Assembly (NCBI GenBank): GCA_949383255.1
Contig: CASJPF010000008.1
Span: 46,738 to 110,737, forward strand
Length of the DNA: 64,000 nucleotides
Direction of reading: 5' to 3'
From: Lachnospiraceae bacterium
GTDB taxonomy: Bacteria > Bacillota > Clostridia > Lachnospirales > Lachnospiraceae
Part shown: piece by piece, positions 17,552 to 27,151 of the stretch
Numbering within the stretch: position 1 is the first letter of the stretch
Layout: each line of letters starts with the position of its first letter
Notes under the pieces: generated by a model
Told to the model about the DNA's origin: nothing
The model's database searches: none
What the model saw: the letters and a program-made list of their open reading frames with translations, nothing else
Program-made: the position numbers and the translations under genes

Positions 17552-18532
17552 TCAATCCATATAATCTATCAGACGGTCTACAGTCGTAAATGCAAGCCCT
17601 GTCACAGTATCTGCACAACCATAATAAATAGCAATCCTTCCCGTTGCCGCATCTGTAAGCGCCGCACATGGGAATACTACATTGGGCACATCCCCGACAC
17701 ACTCATAAATTTCATGAGGTCCCAAAATATAATTCTTTGTTCTCTTTATTACTTTCCACGGCTCCTCTAAATCCAGCAACGCACAACCCATTCGATAAAC
17801 AAAACCGTTACATGTATTGATAACGCCATGATATATAAGCAGCCATCCTTCATCTGTCTCAATTGGCACACTTCCCGCACCAATCTTTGTGCACTGCCAT
17901 GCCGAGGCGTCACCCTTGATTGTCCCCATCACATAGCGATGACACCCCCAATATTTTAAGTCTGGACTCTCACTTAGGAAAATGTCCCCAAATGGCGTAT
18001 GACCGTTGTCACTTGGACGGCTTAACATATAATAGTTGTTCCGAATTTTCCGCGGAAACAGCACACCATTGCGGTTAAATGGCAAGAATGCATTTTCCAA
18101 CTGATAAAAAGTCTTAAAATCATAGGTATATCCCACACCGATTGTCGGATATTCATGATAGCCATTGCACCATGTAATATAATATCTGTCCTCTATAAAG
18201 CAAACTCTAGGGTCATACCGGAAGTCCCTTTTTGCGACCTCTGGATCAGCCCCTTGAAATGTAAGTGGGGTGTCAGAGATATTCCAATGAATCCCATCTT
18301 TGCTAAATCCCGCAAAAATATCCATGCTGATTGACTTACTGTCACAGCGAAATACACCTGCATATCCATCTTCAAAAGGAACAACGGCACTGTTAAAAAT
18401 ACTGTTGGAATTTTTCGTTGCAAATCGCTCTATAATTGGGTTTGCATCGTAACGCCACACTGGCAGATTCTCCACATTTTTTGGCTCCTGCCAAGGCATG
18501 TTCGGCAGATTCTTTCCGATTATTTTCGCCAT
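17552..18532 (-). CDS. GH130 beta-1,4-mannoside phosphorylase
   Basis: A 326-residue phosphorylase with the GH130 five-blade propeller pattern: [18 protein letters not shown] (about residues 47-64), [15 protein letters not shown] (about 107-121), the catalytic-Asp region and a C-terminal IYYGCADT motif. GH130 enzymes split beta-mannosides with phosphate to give mannose 1-phosphate. Characterised relatives act on Man-GlcNAc (N-glycan core), Man-Glc or mannobiose; the GH85/GH38 context favours Man-beta-1,4-GlcNAc. It is cytoplasmic and the last gene of the ABC operon, 31 bp after the binding-protein gene. Confidence 0.88.
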   Translation of the reverse strand: MAKIIGKNLPNMPWQEPKNVENLPVWRYDANPIIERFATKNSNSIFNSAVVPFEDGYAGVFRCDSKSISMDIFAGFSKDGIHWNISDTPLTFQGADPEVAKRDFRYDPRVCFIEDRYYITWCNGYHEYPTIGVGYTYDFKTFYQLENAFLPFNRNGVLFPRKIRNNYYMLSRPSDNGHTPFGDIFLSESPDLKYWGCHRYVMGTIKGDASAWQCTKIGAGSVPIETDEGWLLIYHGVINTCNGFVYRMGCALLDLEEPWKVIKRTKNYILGPHEIYECVGDVPNVVFPCAALTDAATGRIAIYYGCADTVTGLAFTTVDRLIDYMD

Positions 18533-18563
18533 ACTCTGACACCTCTGTCTTCCATATTATATT

Positions 18564-20087
18564 TTATTTCCCCATAAACTCGTTAACCTGTTTCTGAGCC
18601 TCATCCATAACGTCTTGCCATCCTGCTTTTAACAGTTCCTCTTTAATCTTTGGTACAACAACTTCTGGATCTTGAACACCGGTCATAACCTCACTCTTAT
18701 AACGAAGCCAAATTTCACGACAGTTTGCAAGCTGATCGGATACAGGATTTGTATCAAATGTAAATCCAAGCATTACAGAGGATTCTGCTGCTTCATTCAG
18801 AGCCTTTACCTCATCCCACTGATTAAACTCAGCAGTATCTTCCAGAGTTACAGTAAAGAAAGAACCCTGTGTATAACCTGCAAGTGCCCAGTCATTGTTA
18901 ATCTTGTGTACCTTTCCATCTGCTGTGTACTCAAAGTTTACGCCTTCCTCGCCAAAATAGAACAAGTCACGGAGTTTGGTATCACAGTTTACCAAATCCA
19001 AAAGCTGTAAACATTTTTCAGGATACTTTGTATTGATAGAAACCATATTCAAAGAACCACGCACTGTCTCGTTGGAAAGAATTGTTTTCTCAATCTGTTG
19101 TACTACAACCTCTTTGCCCATCTGTGGTCCCCATGAGGTCACACCAGCGGACTCCCAACCCTGTGCAACACGCCACATATTATAAACACGTCCCTCTGTC
19201 AATGTCGCTGCATCTGGATTGATAATGCCTTTCTGATACCACTCATGTATAATCTTGAGCTGGTTCATAATATCTGGCTCTTCCAAAGTGAAACATACTC
19301 TGCCTTCTTTGTCATCAAACCGCACACCAAGAATCTGTGTACCGCCGCCAATCTGATCATAAACGTCAAAGATAAAGTACAGACCATCGTTCTTTATATA
19401 AACTGGATAATCATTTTTGTCAGCCTTCAATGTCTCAAAAGTTCCTGTCAAAGAATCCAGTGTAGTCAAAGACTTGATATCAATGCTATACTCATCAACC
19501 AGCTCTTTATCCCAGATTGCATAGTTTGTGATAGAGCTGTCCTTGTACGTAGGAACGCCATAAATCCTATCTTTTACACGAACACCATCCCAATATTTCT
19601 CTGGCATCAATTCCATCAAACCGGGCATATTTGCATCGATTAAGTCTGTGATGTCTGCATATGCGCCCAAGTTAATATCTGCAATATAGTTATTGCCATT
19701 TCCAAAGATAATATCATAAGGCTCATTTGTGCTGACAATAATGTTGCGGCGGTTATCCCAGTCACCCCACGGAATAACTTCCATCTCCAGATTTACACCA
19801 ATCTTCTCACCAATATAAGAATTGACAGATGCAATCCAAGAATCATAGTTTGTTGGCATACCATTTCCGATTGTCACCCATTTTAGATTCACAATCTCCC
19901 CACTGCTTGCGCTCTGAGAGTTTGAGCTGCTGCCTTGGTTGCTTGACGAAGATGTTGTATTGTCACTGCTTGCGCTTCCAGTGTTCCCTGTGCTTCCAGT
20001 GTCTCCGCCACCGCCACCACAGCCTGTCAACATTCCTGCCATCATCGCTACTACAAGACCCGATGCCAATACTTTTTTTAACTTCAT
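18564..20087 (-). CDS. ABC sugar transporter substrate-binding lipoprotein
   Basis: A 507-residue extracellular solute-binding protein. The signal peptide ends in lipobox LTGC (Cys23), followed by a Gly/Ser/Asn-rich linker to about residue 65 and the two-lobe binding domain. The size and C-terminal region resemble LplA/DUF3502-type oligosaccharide-binding proteins. It should capture glycan fragments outside the membrane and deliver them to the two permeases encoded just upstream. AGGAGG precedes ATG. Confidence 0.9.
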   Translation of the reverse strand: MKLKKVLASGLVVAMMAGMLTGCGGGGGDTGSTGNTGSASSDNTTSSSSNQGSSSNSQSASSGEIVNLKWVTIGNGMPTNYDSWIASVNSYIGEKIGVNLEMEVIPWGDWDNRRNIIVSTNEPYDIIFGNGNNYIADINLGAYADITDLIDANMPGLMELMPEKYWDGVRVKDRIYGVPTYKDSSITNYAIWDKELVDEYSIDIKSLTTLDSLTGTFETLKADKNDYPVYIKNDGLYFIFDVYDQIGGGTQILGVRFDDKEGRVCFTLEEPDIMNQLKIIHEWYQKGIINPDAATLTEGRVYNMWRVAQGWESAGVTSWGPQMGKEVVVQQIEKTILSNETVRGSLNMVSINTKYPEKCLQLLDLVNCDTKLRDLFYFGEEGVNFEYTADGKVHKINNDWALAGYTQGSFFTVTLEDTAEFNQWDEVKALNEAAESSVMLGFTFDTNPVSDQLANCREIWLRYKSEVMTGVQDPEVVVPKIKEELLKAGWQDVMDEAQKQVNEFMGK

Positions 20088-20113
20088 AATAACTTCCTCC
20101 TTCTAAGATTAAT

Positions 20114-21028
20114 TTATTCCTTCACCGAACCGATGGTTAGGCCGGAAATGAAATACTTCTGGAAAAACGGATACGTAGATGCAATCGGTACAATAATAAC
20201 AATTGCTATTGCCATTCGCACGCTCTCAGTTGGCATAGAAGCCTTATACTGCTGTAAAGACAAACCGCCATAAGGGTTATTGGCAATGTATTCAATATTC
20301 TTTTGTATATTGTTCAATAAAGATTGCAGTGTCTGTAAGTTCTTATCCTGTATGTACAGGGAAGCCTGGAACCAGTCATTCCAGTATCCGAATGCTGCAA
20401 ACATACCAATTGTTGCGATAACCGGCTTAGAGATTGGCATTACAATCTGAGACCAAATCCGAAACTGTCCTGCACCGTCAATCTTTGCGGACTCTATAAT
20501 GGAGTCGGGCACTGTCGTTCTAAAAAATGTACGGCAGATTGTCACGCTGAAAGAAGAACATGCCAGCGGCAGAATCAATGCCCATATTGTATTACTCAGA
20601 CCTAAAATATTGTTTACTACCACATAGCTTGCAAGCATACCACCATTAAAAACCATTGGTATAAATATCAGCCATGTATACAGTGTTTTCAATTTAAAAT
20701 TCCTTCTGGAAACAACATATCCCATTGATGTATCCAGCGCAATTGCAATAATCGTACCAACGATTGTAACAAGCACTGACATAAATGCTGCGCGCAGAAT
20801 CATGCCGCGCTCGTTCCACAAAAACGTGTAAGCGGAACCGGATAAAACGGAAGGAATCAATTGATACCCATTTGTACGCAATGCCTCTTCATCTGTAATA
20901 GAGATTGAAAATACGAACAATAGTGGAATCACACACATCACTGCCAAAATCAAAAATATAATATTGAAAATGACATTGGTGGATTGTTTTATTTGGTTTA
21001 ATGACTGACCACTTTCTTCTTTTGCCAC
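20114..21028 (-). CDS. ABC sugar permease, LplC/AraQ type
   Basis: A 304-residue inner-membrane component with six predicted helices. The EAA loop (ESAKIDGAGQFRIWSQIVMPISKP, split as ESAKIDGAGQ and FRIWSQIVMPISKP, about residues 180-203) contacts the ATPase. The C-terminus FISGLTIGSVKE is typical of LplC-like permeases. It pairs with the permease encoded 15 bp upstream. No ATPase gene is present, so a shared MsmX/UgpC-type ATPase encoded elsewhere is expected. Confidence 0.9.
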   Translation of the reverse strand: MAKEESGQSLNQIKQSTNVIFNIIFLILAVMCVIPLLFVFSISITDEEALRTNGYQLIPSVLSGSAYTFLWNERGMILRAAFMSVLVTIVGTIIAIALDTSMGYVVSRRNFKLKTLYTWLIFIPMVFNGGMLASYVVVNNILGLSNTIWALILPLACSSFSVTICRTFFRTTVPDSIIESAKIDGAGQFRIWSQIVMPISKPVIATIGMFAAFGYWNDWFQASLYIQDKNLQTLQSLLNNIQKNIEYIANNPYGGLSLQQYKASMPTESVRMAIAIVIIVPIASTYPFFQKYFISGLTIGSVKE

Positions 21029-21043
21029 ACGAGCACCCCCTTA

Positions 21044-22024
21044 TTAGATAATTCTGTTTTCGTTGTCCAATTTGCTCACAACCCAGTTTGCCAACAAGAT
21101 TGTTCCACAACTACAAATCGCCTGGAAGAATGAAGCAGCGGCTGTCTGTCCAATCGGCGCTGTTGACTGAATCGCATTGTAGATATAGGTATCAAAAGTC
21201 GATACTGTCGTGTACAATGATGCCGGAATACGTCCAGTTACTTGATAGAACAAACCGAAATCTGAGTTGAAAATCTTACCGCAGTCCAGAATCAACATCA
21301 TGATAAACACTGGCTTGATCGCTGGCAGTGTAATGTGTCTAGCCTGCTGTTTCTTTGTGGCACCATCCATCACTGCCGCCTCGTAAAGGGAAGGGTCAAT
21401 TCCTGTGATACTTGCCAGGTAAAGTACCATTCCATATCCCATACCTTTCCATGTATTTAGGAAAATTAGTATTGCTGGCCAGTATTTTGGCTCCTGATAC
21501 CACATAATGCGCTCTCCGCCAAGAGAAGTGATAATTCCATTAATATATCCTCTCTCTGGTGTCAACAACGCATATACAAAGTAGCTGACAACAACCCATG
21601 ACATAAAATAAGGCAGAAACATCATGGTTTGATAAACTTTGGAACCCTTTTTGTTGCGCATACTGCTGAGCATCAACGCCCCTCCTACTGCAACACTCGC
21701 ACTGATAATGATAAATGCAATATTGTAAAGGATGGTGTTTCGCAGCAACATTGTAAATGAGTTGGAAGTAAAGAAATATTTAAAATTTCCAATTCCTGCC
21801 CATTCACTGTGCAGCAAGTTGTAGAGAAAACCATGTCCGCCGGGTTGCAGCTTGTAGTTCTTAAATGCGATGATAACACCAAACATTGGCAAGTATGAAA
21901 ATACTAAAAACCAGATTAACGTCGGCAGAGACAGTACAAACAACTCCGTGTCGTCACGCGACCATCGCTTCCACCAGGGTTTACCACTTATCCTCCCTCC
22001 ATCAGTCGTCTTGCGATTTCCCAT
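21044..22024 (-). CDS. ABC sugar permease, LplB type
   Basis: A 326-residue permease, first gene of the ABC-GH130 operon. It has a charged N-terminus, then six helices, the first around residues 34-54 (LPTLIWFLVFSYLPMFGVII). The EAA loop is YEAAVMDGATKKQQARHITL. It matches LplB-like carbohydrate permeases. It is divergent from a LacI regulator and has a near-consensus promoter. Confidence 0.9.
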   Translation of the reverse strand: MGNRKTTDGGRISGKPWWKRWSRDDTELFVLSLPTLIWFLVFSYLPMFGVIIAFKNYKLQPGGHGFLYNLLHSEWAGIGNFKYFFTSNSFTMLLRNTILYNIAFIIISASVAVGGALMLSSMRNKKGSKVYQTMMFLPYFMSWVVVSYFVYALLTPERGYINGIITSLGGERIMWYQEPKYWPAILIFLNTWKGMGYGMVLYLASITGIDPSLYEAAVMDGATKKQQARHITLPAIKPVFIMMLILDCGKIFNSDFGLFYQVTGRIPASLYTTVSTFDTYIYNAIQSTAPIGQTAAASFFQAICSCGTILLANWVVSKLDNENRII

Positions 22025-22060
22025 TTGTTGTACCTCCTTTTATTAATTTTTGTTAACACA

Positions 22061-22089
22061 ATATTAACATTTATAAATTGCGATGTCAA
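22061..22089 (-). promoter_or_regulatory. promoter of the ABC-GH130 operon with possible LacI site
   Basis: On the minus strand TTGACA (22089-22084), a 17-bp spacer and TAATAT (22066-22061) form a near-consensus sigma-A promoter. Just downstream is TTGTGTTAACAAAA, sharing TTAACAAAA with the transglutaminase operon promoter; repression by the adjacent LacI protein is inferred. Confidence 0.7.
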
Positions 22090-22434
22090 CAAATTTTAGC
22101 ATTTTCATTATTTTATCCAATTTATAACCTTAAATTTTGTAAAAACTTCCTTGTTTTATTTTATAACCATAAATATTATACACATCATGCACAATTACAT
22201 TTATTAACATTAACCAATAAAGATTCTAAATTATACTGTTTATTTTGTTGGGCACTCATAAAATATACCAATATTTTTTCCATTATACTGCATAAGTGTC
22301 AGCGATTTGTATAAAATCTTTTTGGATATATCTGTTTAAGCAACGTTAAGGCATACGTTTTGACGAAAAATTATCAGAATATCATAATATTTCATCAAAT
22401 TTTGCCTCTGCCTTAACATTTGTAAACTATTCGA

Positions 22435-22463
22435 TTGTATTTTGCGCCTTGCTATGCTATAAT
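22435..22463 (+). promoter_or_regulatory. promoter of the second LacI gene
   Basis: TTGTAT (22435-22440), a 17-bp spacer and TATAAT (22458-22463) lie about 140 bp before the LacI start in the divergent region. Confidence 0.6.
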
Positions 22464-22602
22464 AACAATAAACTACACGCTGTACAGACAAATTTACTTT
22501 TCACTTGTTTGTATCAGATTTACAAATGTATAAAACAAATAAGAAGTTTCTATCAATGTACCTTTATATATAGAAACCTTGACAGAAAGGAGCATTTTAT
22601 TT

Positions 22603-23619
22603 ATGGAAAAAATTACAATGAAAGATATTGCAGATGCCCTCAATATATCCAGAGTTACCGTAAGTAAAGCATTTAACAATCAAGCGGGCGTCTCAGATAC
22701 TCTGCGGGAATTAATCTTTGCAAAAGCAAAAGAACTTGGATATGCTAAAATTCCCTATCAGATCATAGAACAACCACAAGAGGAACAACGCACAATCTCG
22801 CTGATTGTATCAAGACCAGATTCTGCCCAATTCTGGACTAACATTATTCATCGCATGGCACAAGAACTTGCCAATTACAATGTAAACTTGCTTTACACTT
22901 ATGTTCCTTCCGTTTACACAGGGACGTTCAATCTGCCTTCTGTTCTTTTAAATGGAAGCGTTGATGGCGTTGTTGTATTAAATGTTTATGACCCGGAAAT
23001 TCTAAGTATGGTAAATGACCTCTCTGTTCCAAAAGTATTTCTGGACACAATCCCTTCCCTGACAGACAATCAGCTCAACGGTGATCTAATTCTAATTGAG
23101 GGCTTCCGCACAGAAGCCAAAATTACAGATTTATTGATACAGAATGGGCATACAGAAATTGGATTTCTGGGGGATATCGACTACGCAATGACAAACAAAG
23201 AACGCTATCTTGGTTATTGTGATTGTATGGACAAACATGAGTTGATTGTCCGCTCAGAGTATTGTCTAACTGGACGTATTGATATCTTCTCTTATGATAA
23301 AAAGTTGCACGCTTTCCTAGATGAGCTAAAAAGCTGGCCCAGTGCTTTTGTGTGTGCTAGTGATTACGTTGCGAACTTTGTGCAGGCTTACCTTGACAAC
23401 AATGCAGCTCGCCTTCCGCATCCTGTTGTGTTGACTGGTTTTGACAACACTGGCGAATATACCAATGTTGCAGGGCGCATTATCACTGCCAATGTACCGA
23501 CAGCCCTTCTTGGAAAGCGTCTTGCCCTGCAATTGCTGTTTCGCTCTGAACACCCAGAAGCCCCACAAGAGTTAACCTTTGTAAAACCTTCTATTATCAT
23601 ACCACATATCAAGGAATAG
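22603..23619 (+). CDS. LacI-family transcriptional regulator (paralogue)
   Basis: A 338-residue LacI regulator. The helix-turn-helix is MKDIADALNISRVTVSKAFNN (split as MKDIADALNI and SRVTVSKAFNN), followed by a sugar-sensing domain. It is strongly similar to the regulator at 3.7 kb over the whole length, including VSLIVSRPDS-like and GFDNTGEYTNVAGRIITANV-like segments, so a gene duplication is likely. ATG 22603 is used because AGAAAGGAG lies about 11 bp upstream; the in-frame TTG at 22579 precedes that site. It is divergent from the ABC-GH130 operon, its probable target. Confidence 0.92.
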   Translation: MEKITMKDIADALNISRVTVSKAFNNQAGVSDTLRELIFAKAKELGYAKIPYQIIEQPQEEQRTISLIVSRPDSAQFWTNIIHRMAQELANYNVNLLYTYVPSVYTGTFNLPSVLLNGSVDGVVVLNVYDPEILSMVNDLSVPKVFLDTIPSLTDNQLNGDLILIEGFRTEAKITDLLIQNGHTEIGFLGDIDYAMTNKERYLGYCDCMDKHELIVRSEYCLTGRIDIFSYDKKLHAFLDELKSWPSAFVCASDYVANFVQAYLDNNAARLPHPVVLTGFDNTGEYTNVAGRIITANVPTALLGKRLALQLLFRSEHPEAPQELTFVKPSIIIPHIKE

Positions 23620-23631
23620 TATACACAAACG

Positions 23632-23663
23632 GGACCGGAAAATCCAAATAAATTTTCCAGTCC
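23632..23663. terminator. hairpin between convergent LacI and GH38-like genes
   Basis: GGACCGGAAAAT (23632-23643) pairs with ATTTTCCAGTCC (23652-23663), with one mismatch. It lies between two convergent stops. No long U-run is seen on either side. Confidence 0.45.
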
Positions 23664-23670
23664 TGTCTAC

Positions 23671-26058
23671 TCAGCCAACAATAAATGATAGGATACCCAT
23701 ATCATTTTCTTGAAGTTTCTGTATATTTTCCTTTAACGAACCCTCTCGCAGTTCCAGCCCATAACGGAATTCGCCGAATCCAGACAAATCCATCTTAAAA
23801 TTTGTCTCCCATGTGTTATTCATAATCCAACTGTACACAGACCTGTGATTATTCTGCTCTTTATTGTCGCACAACAGAATTGGATGATGTTGCATCTGTC
23901 CCATATAAATAAGGGGTGTATCAAATGTATTAATTAATATTCCCTGTGTACCTTTCTGATACAACACCCCCTCATCTGTCATATAATATTCCATATTACT
24001 GCCCGGAAGCTGGTCAACACCGGGACGCATAGACGCGCCTCCATTATGAATATAAAGTGTACTGTCTGCCAAATTTAAGCAAAGCGGCAAATAAATACTT
24101 TCGATATCCTCATTCAGAGTCTTGGCAATGCGACAAGTAAATTCCAACCGCGGCAATTGCTTGTACATTTTTATAATGACACTTGTATAATATGTCCCTT
24201 CCAAATCGAATACAAGTTCTACTTTGTCAAATATTAAACCATGTTCCAATATATTGATATTCTGCAATTTTCCTTGATGTTGTGTTGCGTGAAGTCCTCT
24301 GATATTACGTCCCAGCAAGCGGCGCTCCTCATAGACTCCACTATTAATCTTTGTGCGTTCATAAACTGGCATAAAAAATTTTTCAAGCCCTTCCTTCAAC
24401 AGTTCTGTATTATCTTTTTTATTCCAAAATGATACCACTCCTTGCCCAATCTGATAACGAATACAAAACCAGTCATTTTCCAAACGATATGGAAGCTGAT
24501 ACGACTCCTGATCATAGTTATTGACAATATCACGAACCCTCTCTGCGCCTATCCAAGCAGTGCGCGTATACAAATTCTGTGATGGTGCTTCTTGCTCTTC
24601 ATAAGTAAAAACGCACTCCTCCATTGCATCAAATTCCGCGAGAAAGCTTACTAATACCCCTCTTGGATGCGCAGAAAGCTGTATTGGTACTTCCTTATTT
24701 GTCCTTGTGTCCGTCACCTTTACATTTGACAAGGACATTGTCTCTACATAAAATTCTACTGGATACACCCCTTTTTGGCTACTCATGGAAACCGCCTTTA
24801 CCTGTCCCTTTGTGCTATAATAGCGCAGAATATCTCCCATCAGATGGCACTGTTCACTCTTGCGCAATGCATTGGCCTCATGTATCTTTGATGCATAACT
24901 TGTCTTACGAATATCCAAATTTGTTACTATTGTATCATATGGATTTGTAATTGTAGCAGAATGTCCCCATGTATGCTCCGCATAGAGCAATGCATTCTCC
25001 TCTCCCACTTCCCGTAATTTTTCGTTACATTTACCAGTCTTTTTTTCCAACTGTTCACAAATATGCGCAAGACGCAAACCTTCCTTATAATGCTTAACTG
25101 CATATGGGGTACTTCCTACACCATTTCCCCACCAGTCATTTATGCTGCCTTGATATGTTGGTGCATCTATTACTTTTTCTCGGATTAAATCATAAAGTTC
25201 TTGTAATGTTACCATATGAAGTGACACTTCCTCACCAAAACGCAGATTAAAGTCATTTACTGTCGTAATAATATCTGGATTGGCCGGTGCATTATCAGAG
25301 AAAACACCACTGACACTCGTAATATAAAAATCATAAGGATAACCGCTCTCTTCATACTCCGCAATGCTCTTACTTAACTTGTCATGCAAAGCATCCAACG
25401 CAGTGATATTAACATTTTTACCAAAATAACTTTCAGTCATAAAATTAATATTTTTATTTACTACAATTCCTAATGCATTTCCTAAGTTATAGTGCTCTCC
25501 ACTCCACACTAAAATCCTGTTGCCATTTTTACCTTCCCAATAGTAAGGGGTCTGATTATGATACAGCGGATACATTCCATGATGTGTATGGATATTCGTA
25601 AATAAAAATTCAATTCCATTTTTTATCAAGACATCTCTTGCCCCTAGGGAAATCCCATTAATATCTGCATTCATTGCCGTTTTTATAGAAATATTCTCTG
25701 CCTGAAACACCTCTTGCATCCTTGCAGTTTTACGATTGAGCATATTGGCATCCACCAAATCATTAAAATTCAAATATGTGGCAGAGATACCAATATTACC
25801 TCTTTTTATCAGTTGAAAAAAATCTGCTTTTTCCTGTTCTTTGGCAGTCTTCAAAAACTGCTCCACACAATAATAGGTTTCACAATTCCACTTAAAATCC
25901 TTCTCAAAAGTATTGTTCTGATATCCATTTTTAATAACTGATATCACACTGCGAATATTATTCACCTGATTGTATATAATCTGTTCCTGCAAATCCGTGT
26001 ACCCTACATCTGTGTGAGAATGATGTACAATGTACACCTTTTTAATCTGTTTTCCCAT
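23671..26058 (-). CDS. GH38-superfamily (alpha-mannosidase-like) glycoside hydrolase
   Basis: A 795-residue protein. It opens with VHHSHTDVGYTD (His/Asp zinc pair at about residues 14-16), followed by a GH38-like barrel. NADINGIS (about 130) holds the candidate nucleophile Asp, and AEHTWGHSATITNPYD (about 364) holds the second His group. It is shorter and only distantly similar to the GH38 enzyme at 14-17 kb, so linkage or substrate probably differs. No signal peptide. GAGGAA precedes ATG. It is divergent from the GntR gene and shares a paired operator with it. Confidence 0.75.
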   Translation of the reverse strand: MGKQIKKVYIVHHSHTDVGYTDLQEQIIYNQVNNIRSVISVIKNGYQNNTFEKDFKWNCETYYCVEQFLKTAKEQEKADFFQLIKRGNIGISATYLNFNDLVDANMLNRKTARMQEVFQAENISIKTAMNADINGISLGARDVLIKNGIEFLFTNIHTHHGMYPLYHNQTPYYWEGKNGNRILVWSGEHYNLGNALGIVVNKNINFMTESYFGKNVNITALDALHDKLSKSIAEYEESGYPYDFYITSVSGVFSDNAPANPDIITTVNDFNLRFGEEVSLHMVTLQELYDLIREKVIDAPTYQGSINDWWGNGVGSTPYAVKHYKEGLRLAHICEQLEKKTGKCNEKLREVGEENALLYAEHTWGHSATITNPYDTIVTNLDIRKTSYASKIHEANALRKSEQCHLMGDILRYYSTKGQVKAVSMSSQKGVYPVEFYVETMSLSNVKVTDTRTNKEVPIQLSAHPRGVLVSFLAEFDAMEECVFTYEEQEAPSQNLYTRTAWIGAERVRDIVNNYDQESYQLPYRLENDWFCIRYQIGQGVVSFWNKKDNTELLKEGLEKFFMPVYERTKINSGVYEERRLLGRNIRGLHATQHQGKLQNINILEHGLIFDKVELVFDLEGTYYTSVIIKMYKQLPRLEFTCRIAKTLNEDIESIYLPLCLNLADSTLYIHNGGASMRPGVDQLPGSNMEYYMTDEGVLYQKGTQGILINTFDTPLIYMGQMQHHPILLCDNKEQNNHRSVYSWIMNNTWETNFKMDLSGFGEFRYGLELREGSLKENIQKLQENDMGILSFIVG

Positions 26059-26164
26059 AAAACATTCCTCGCTTTCTTACAATCATTACATTCTATAACA
26101 CTGTCAACTTTTTAATGCTCTCCTCACTCGCCATCATACAAAACCTGCATAAAAAAGTCAATAG

Positions 26165-26212
26165 AATATGTAAATACAAATATATAATTTTTATAATTTG
26201 TATTTACATATT
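26165..26212. promoter_or_regulatory. paired GntR-type operator
   Basis: A 17-bp inverted repeat (26165-26181 and 26196-26212) has a 14-bp spacer. Each arm contains the palindromic box TGTAAATACA or TGTATTTACA (26169-26178 and 26199-26208), 30 bp apart, close to three helical turns. It lies between the GH38-like gene and the divergent GntR gene, about 170 bp before the latter. The boxes resemble the TGTA-N2-TACA core of HutC/YvoA-like GntR sites. Confidence 0.7.
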
Positions 26213-26383
26213 TACTTTTTTAATTTATTATTATATAATGTGTGATGTGTAATCGTTACGCTGCCTCTATCCATCCGCTTTTAGCAAAGTTTTAGATATT
26301 GTTAGTACAAACAACAGCAATTTTGCAGAGACATAAAAAGTAATAATCACAATCGCAGAACATATAAAGAAAGGTTTGACACA

Positions 26384-27103
26384 ATGCCCCCACAATATAT
26401 TCAAATCGCTGAACAGCTCCGCCACCAGATTATTAGCGGAGAATATCCTATCGGAAGTAAAATTCCAACAGAAAACAAACTGGCGCAATCTCTAAAGGTA
26501 AGTCGGCCCACAGTACGTCATGCACTAGATTTGCTCACTGCAGAAGAGCGATTGGTGCGTGTAAAAGGCAGCGGTACGTTTGTGGCACAACCAAAGTTAA
26601 TCCATGAATCCACTAGCTTTGTAACTGGCTATCGAGAAGAGAGCAGAAAAAAGAACCGTATTCTACATACAAAAGTAATCTGTCTTCAAGCAGAAAAAGC
26701 TGGAGAGCGGATTGGCGCAGCCCTAAATCTTAATGCAAATGAAATTGTTACACGTCTGACAAGAATCCGACATCTAGAAAATATGTATGACAATGCACCT
26801 GTTGTATACACAACAGTGTATGTGCCACAAAAACTATTTCCAGAAATGATTCAGTTGGATTTCACAGACATCTCTTTCTATGATGCACTAGATAGCAGAA
26901 AACTATCTGTCCTCCACGCCTCTCGCAAACTGGAAATTATTATGCCTCCTGTAGAGATTGCAGCGAGTCTTGGCATCACTACTTTTGAACCTACTGCATA
27001 TATCACTTCCCTCGGGTATACAAAAGACAAACTTGTAATAGAATACACAGAAAGCTACTATCCAGCAAGCCGAAGTAGCTTTCAGATTGAAATTAATCGT
27101 TAA
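26384..27103 (+). CDS. GntR/HutC-family transcriptional regulator
   Basis: A 239-residue regulator. The N-terminal winged helix (about residues 5-70) contains SLKVSRPTVRHALDLL and GSGTFVA. The C-terminal UTRA effector domain starts near residue 90. Family members bind phosphorylated sugars or GlcNAc-6-P-like ligands. It lies upstream of the mannose-6-phosphate isomerase-like gene (48 bp gap) and divergent from the GH38-like gene, with a paired operator between them. Confidence 0.92.
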   Translation: MPPQYIQIAEQLRHQIISGEYPIGSKIPTENKLAQSLKVSRPTVRHALDLLTAEERLVRVKGSGTFVAQPKLIHESTSFVTGYREESRKKNRILHTKVICLQAEKAGERIGAALNLNANEIVTRLTRIRHLENMYDNAPVVYTTVYVPQKLFPEMIQLDFTDISFYDALDSRKLSVLHASRKLEIIMPPVEIAASLGITTFEPTAYITSLGYTKDKLVIEYTESYYPASRSSFQIEINR

Positions 27104-27151
27104 TTTTTTAGAAAATAAAAAATTCTTAACATTAAAAATCGGAGGTGCTTT

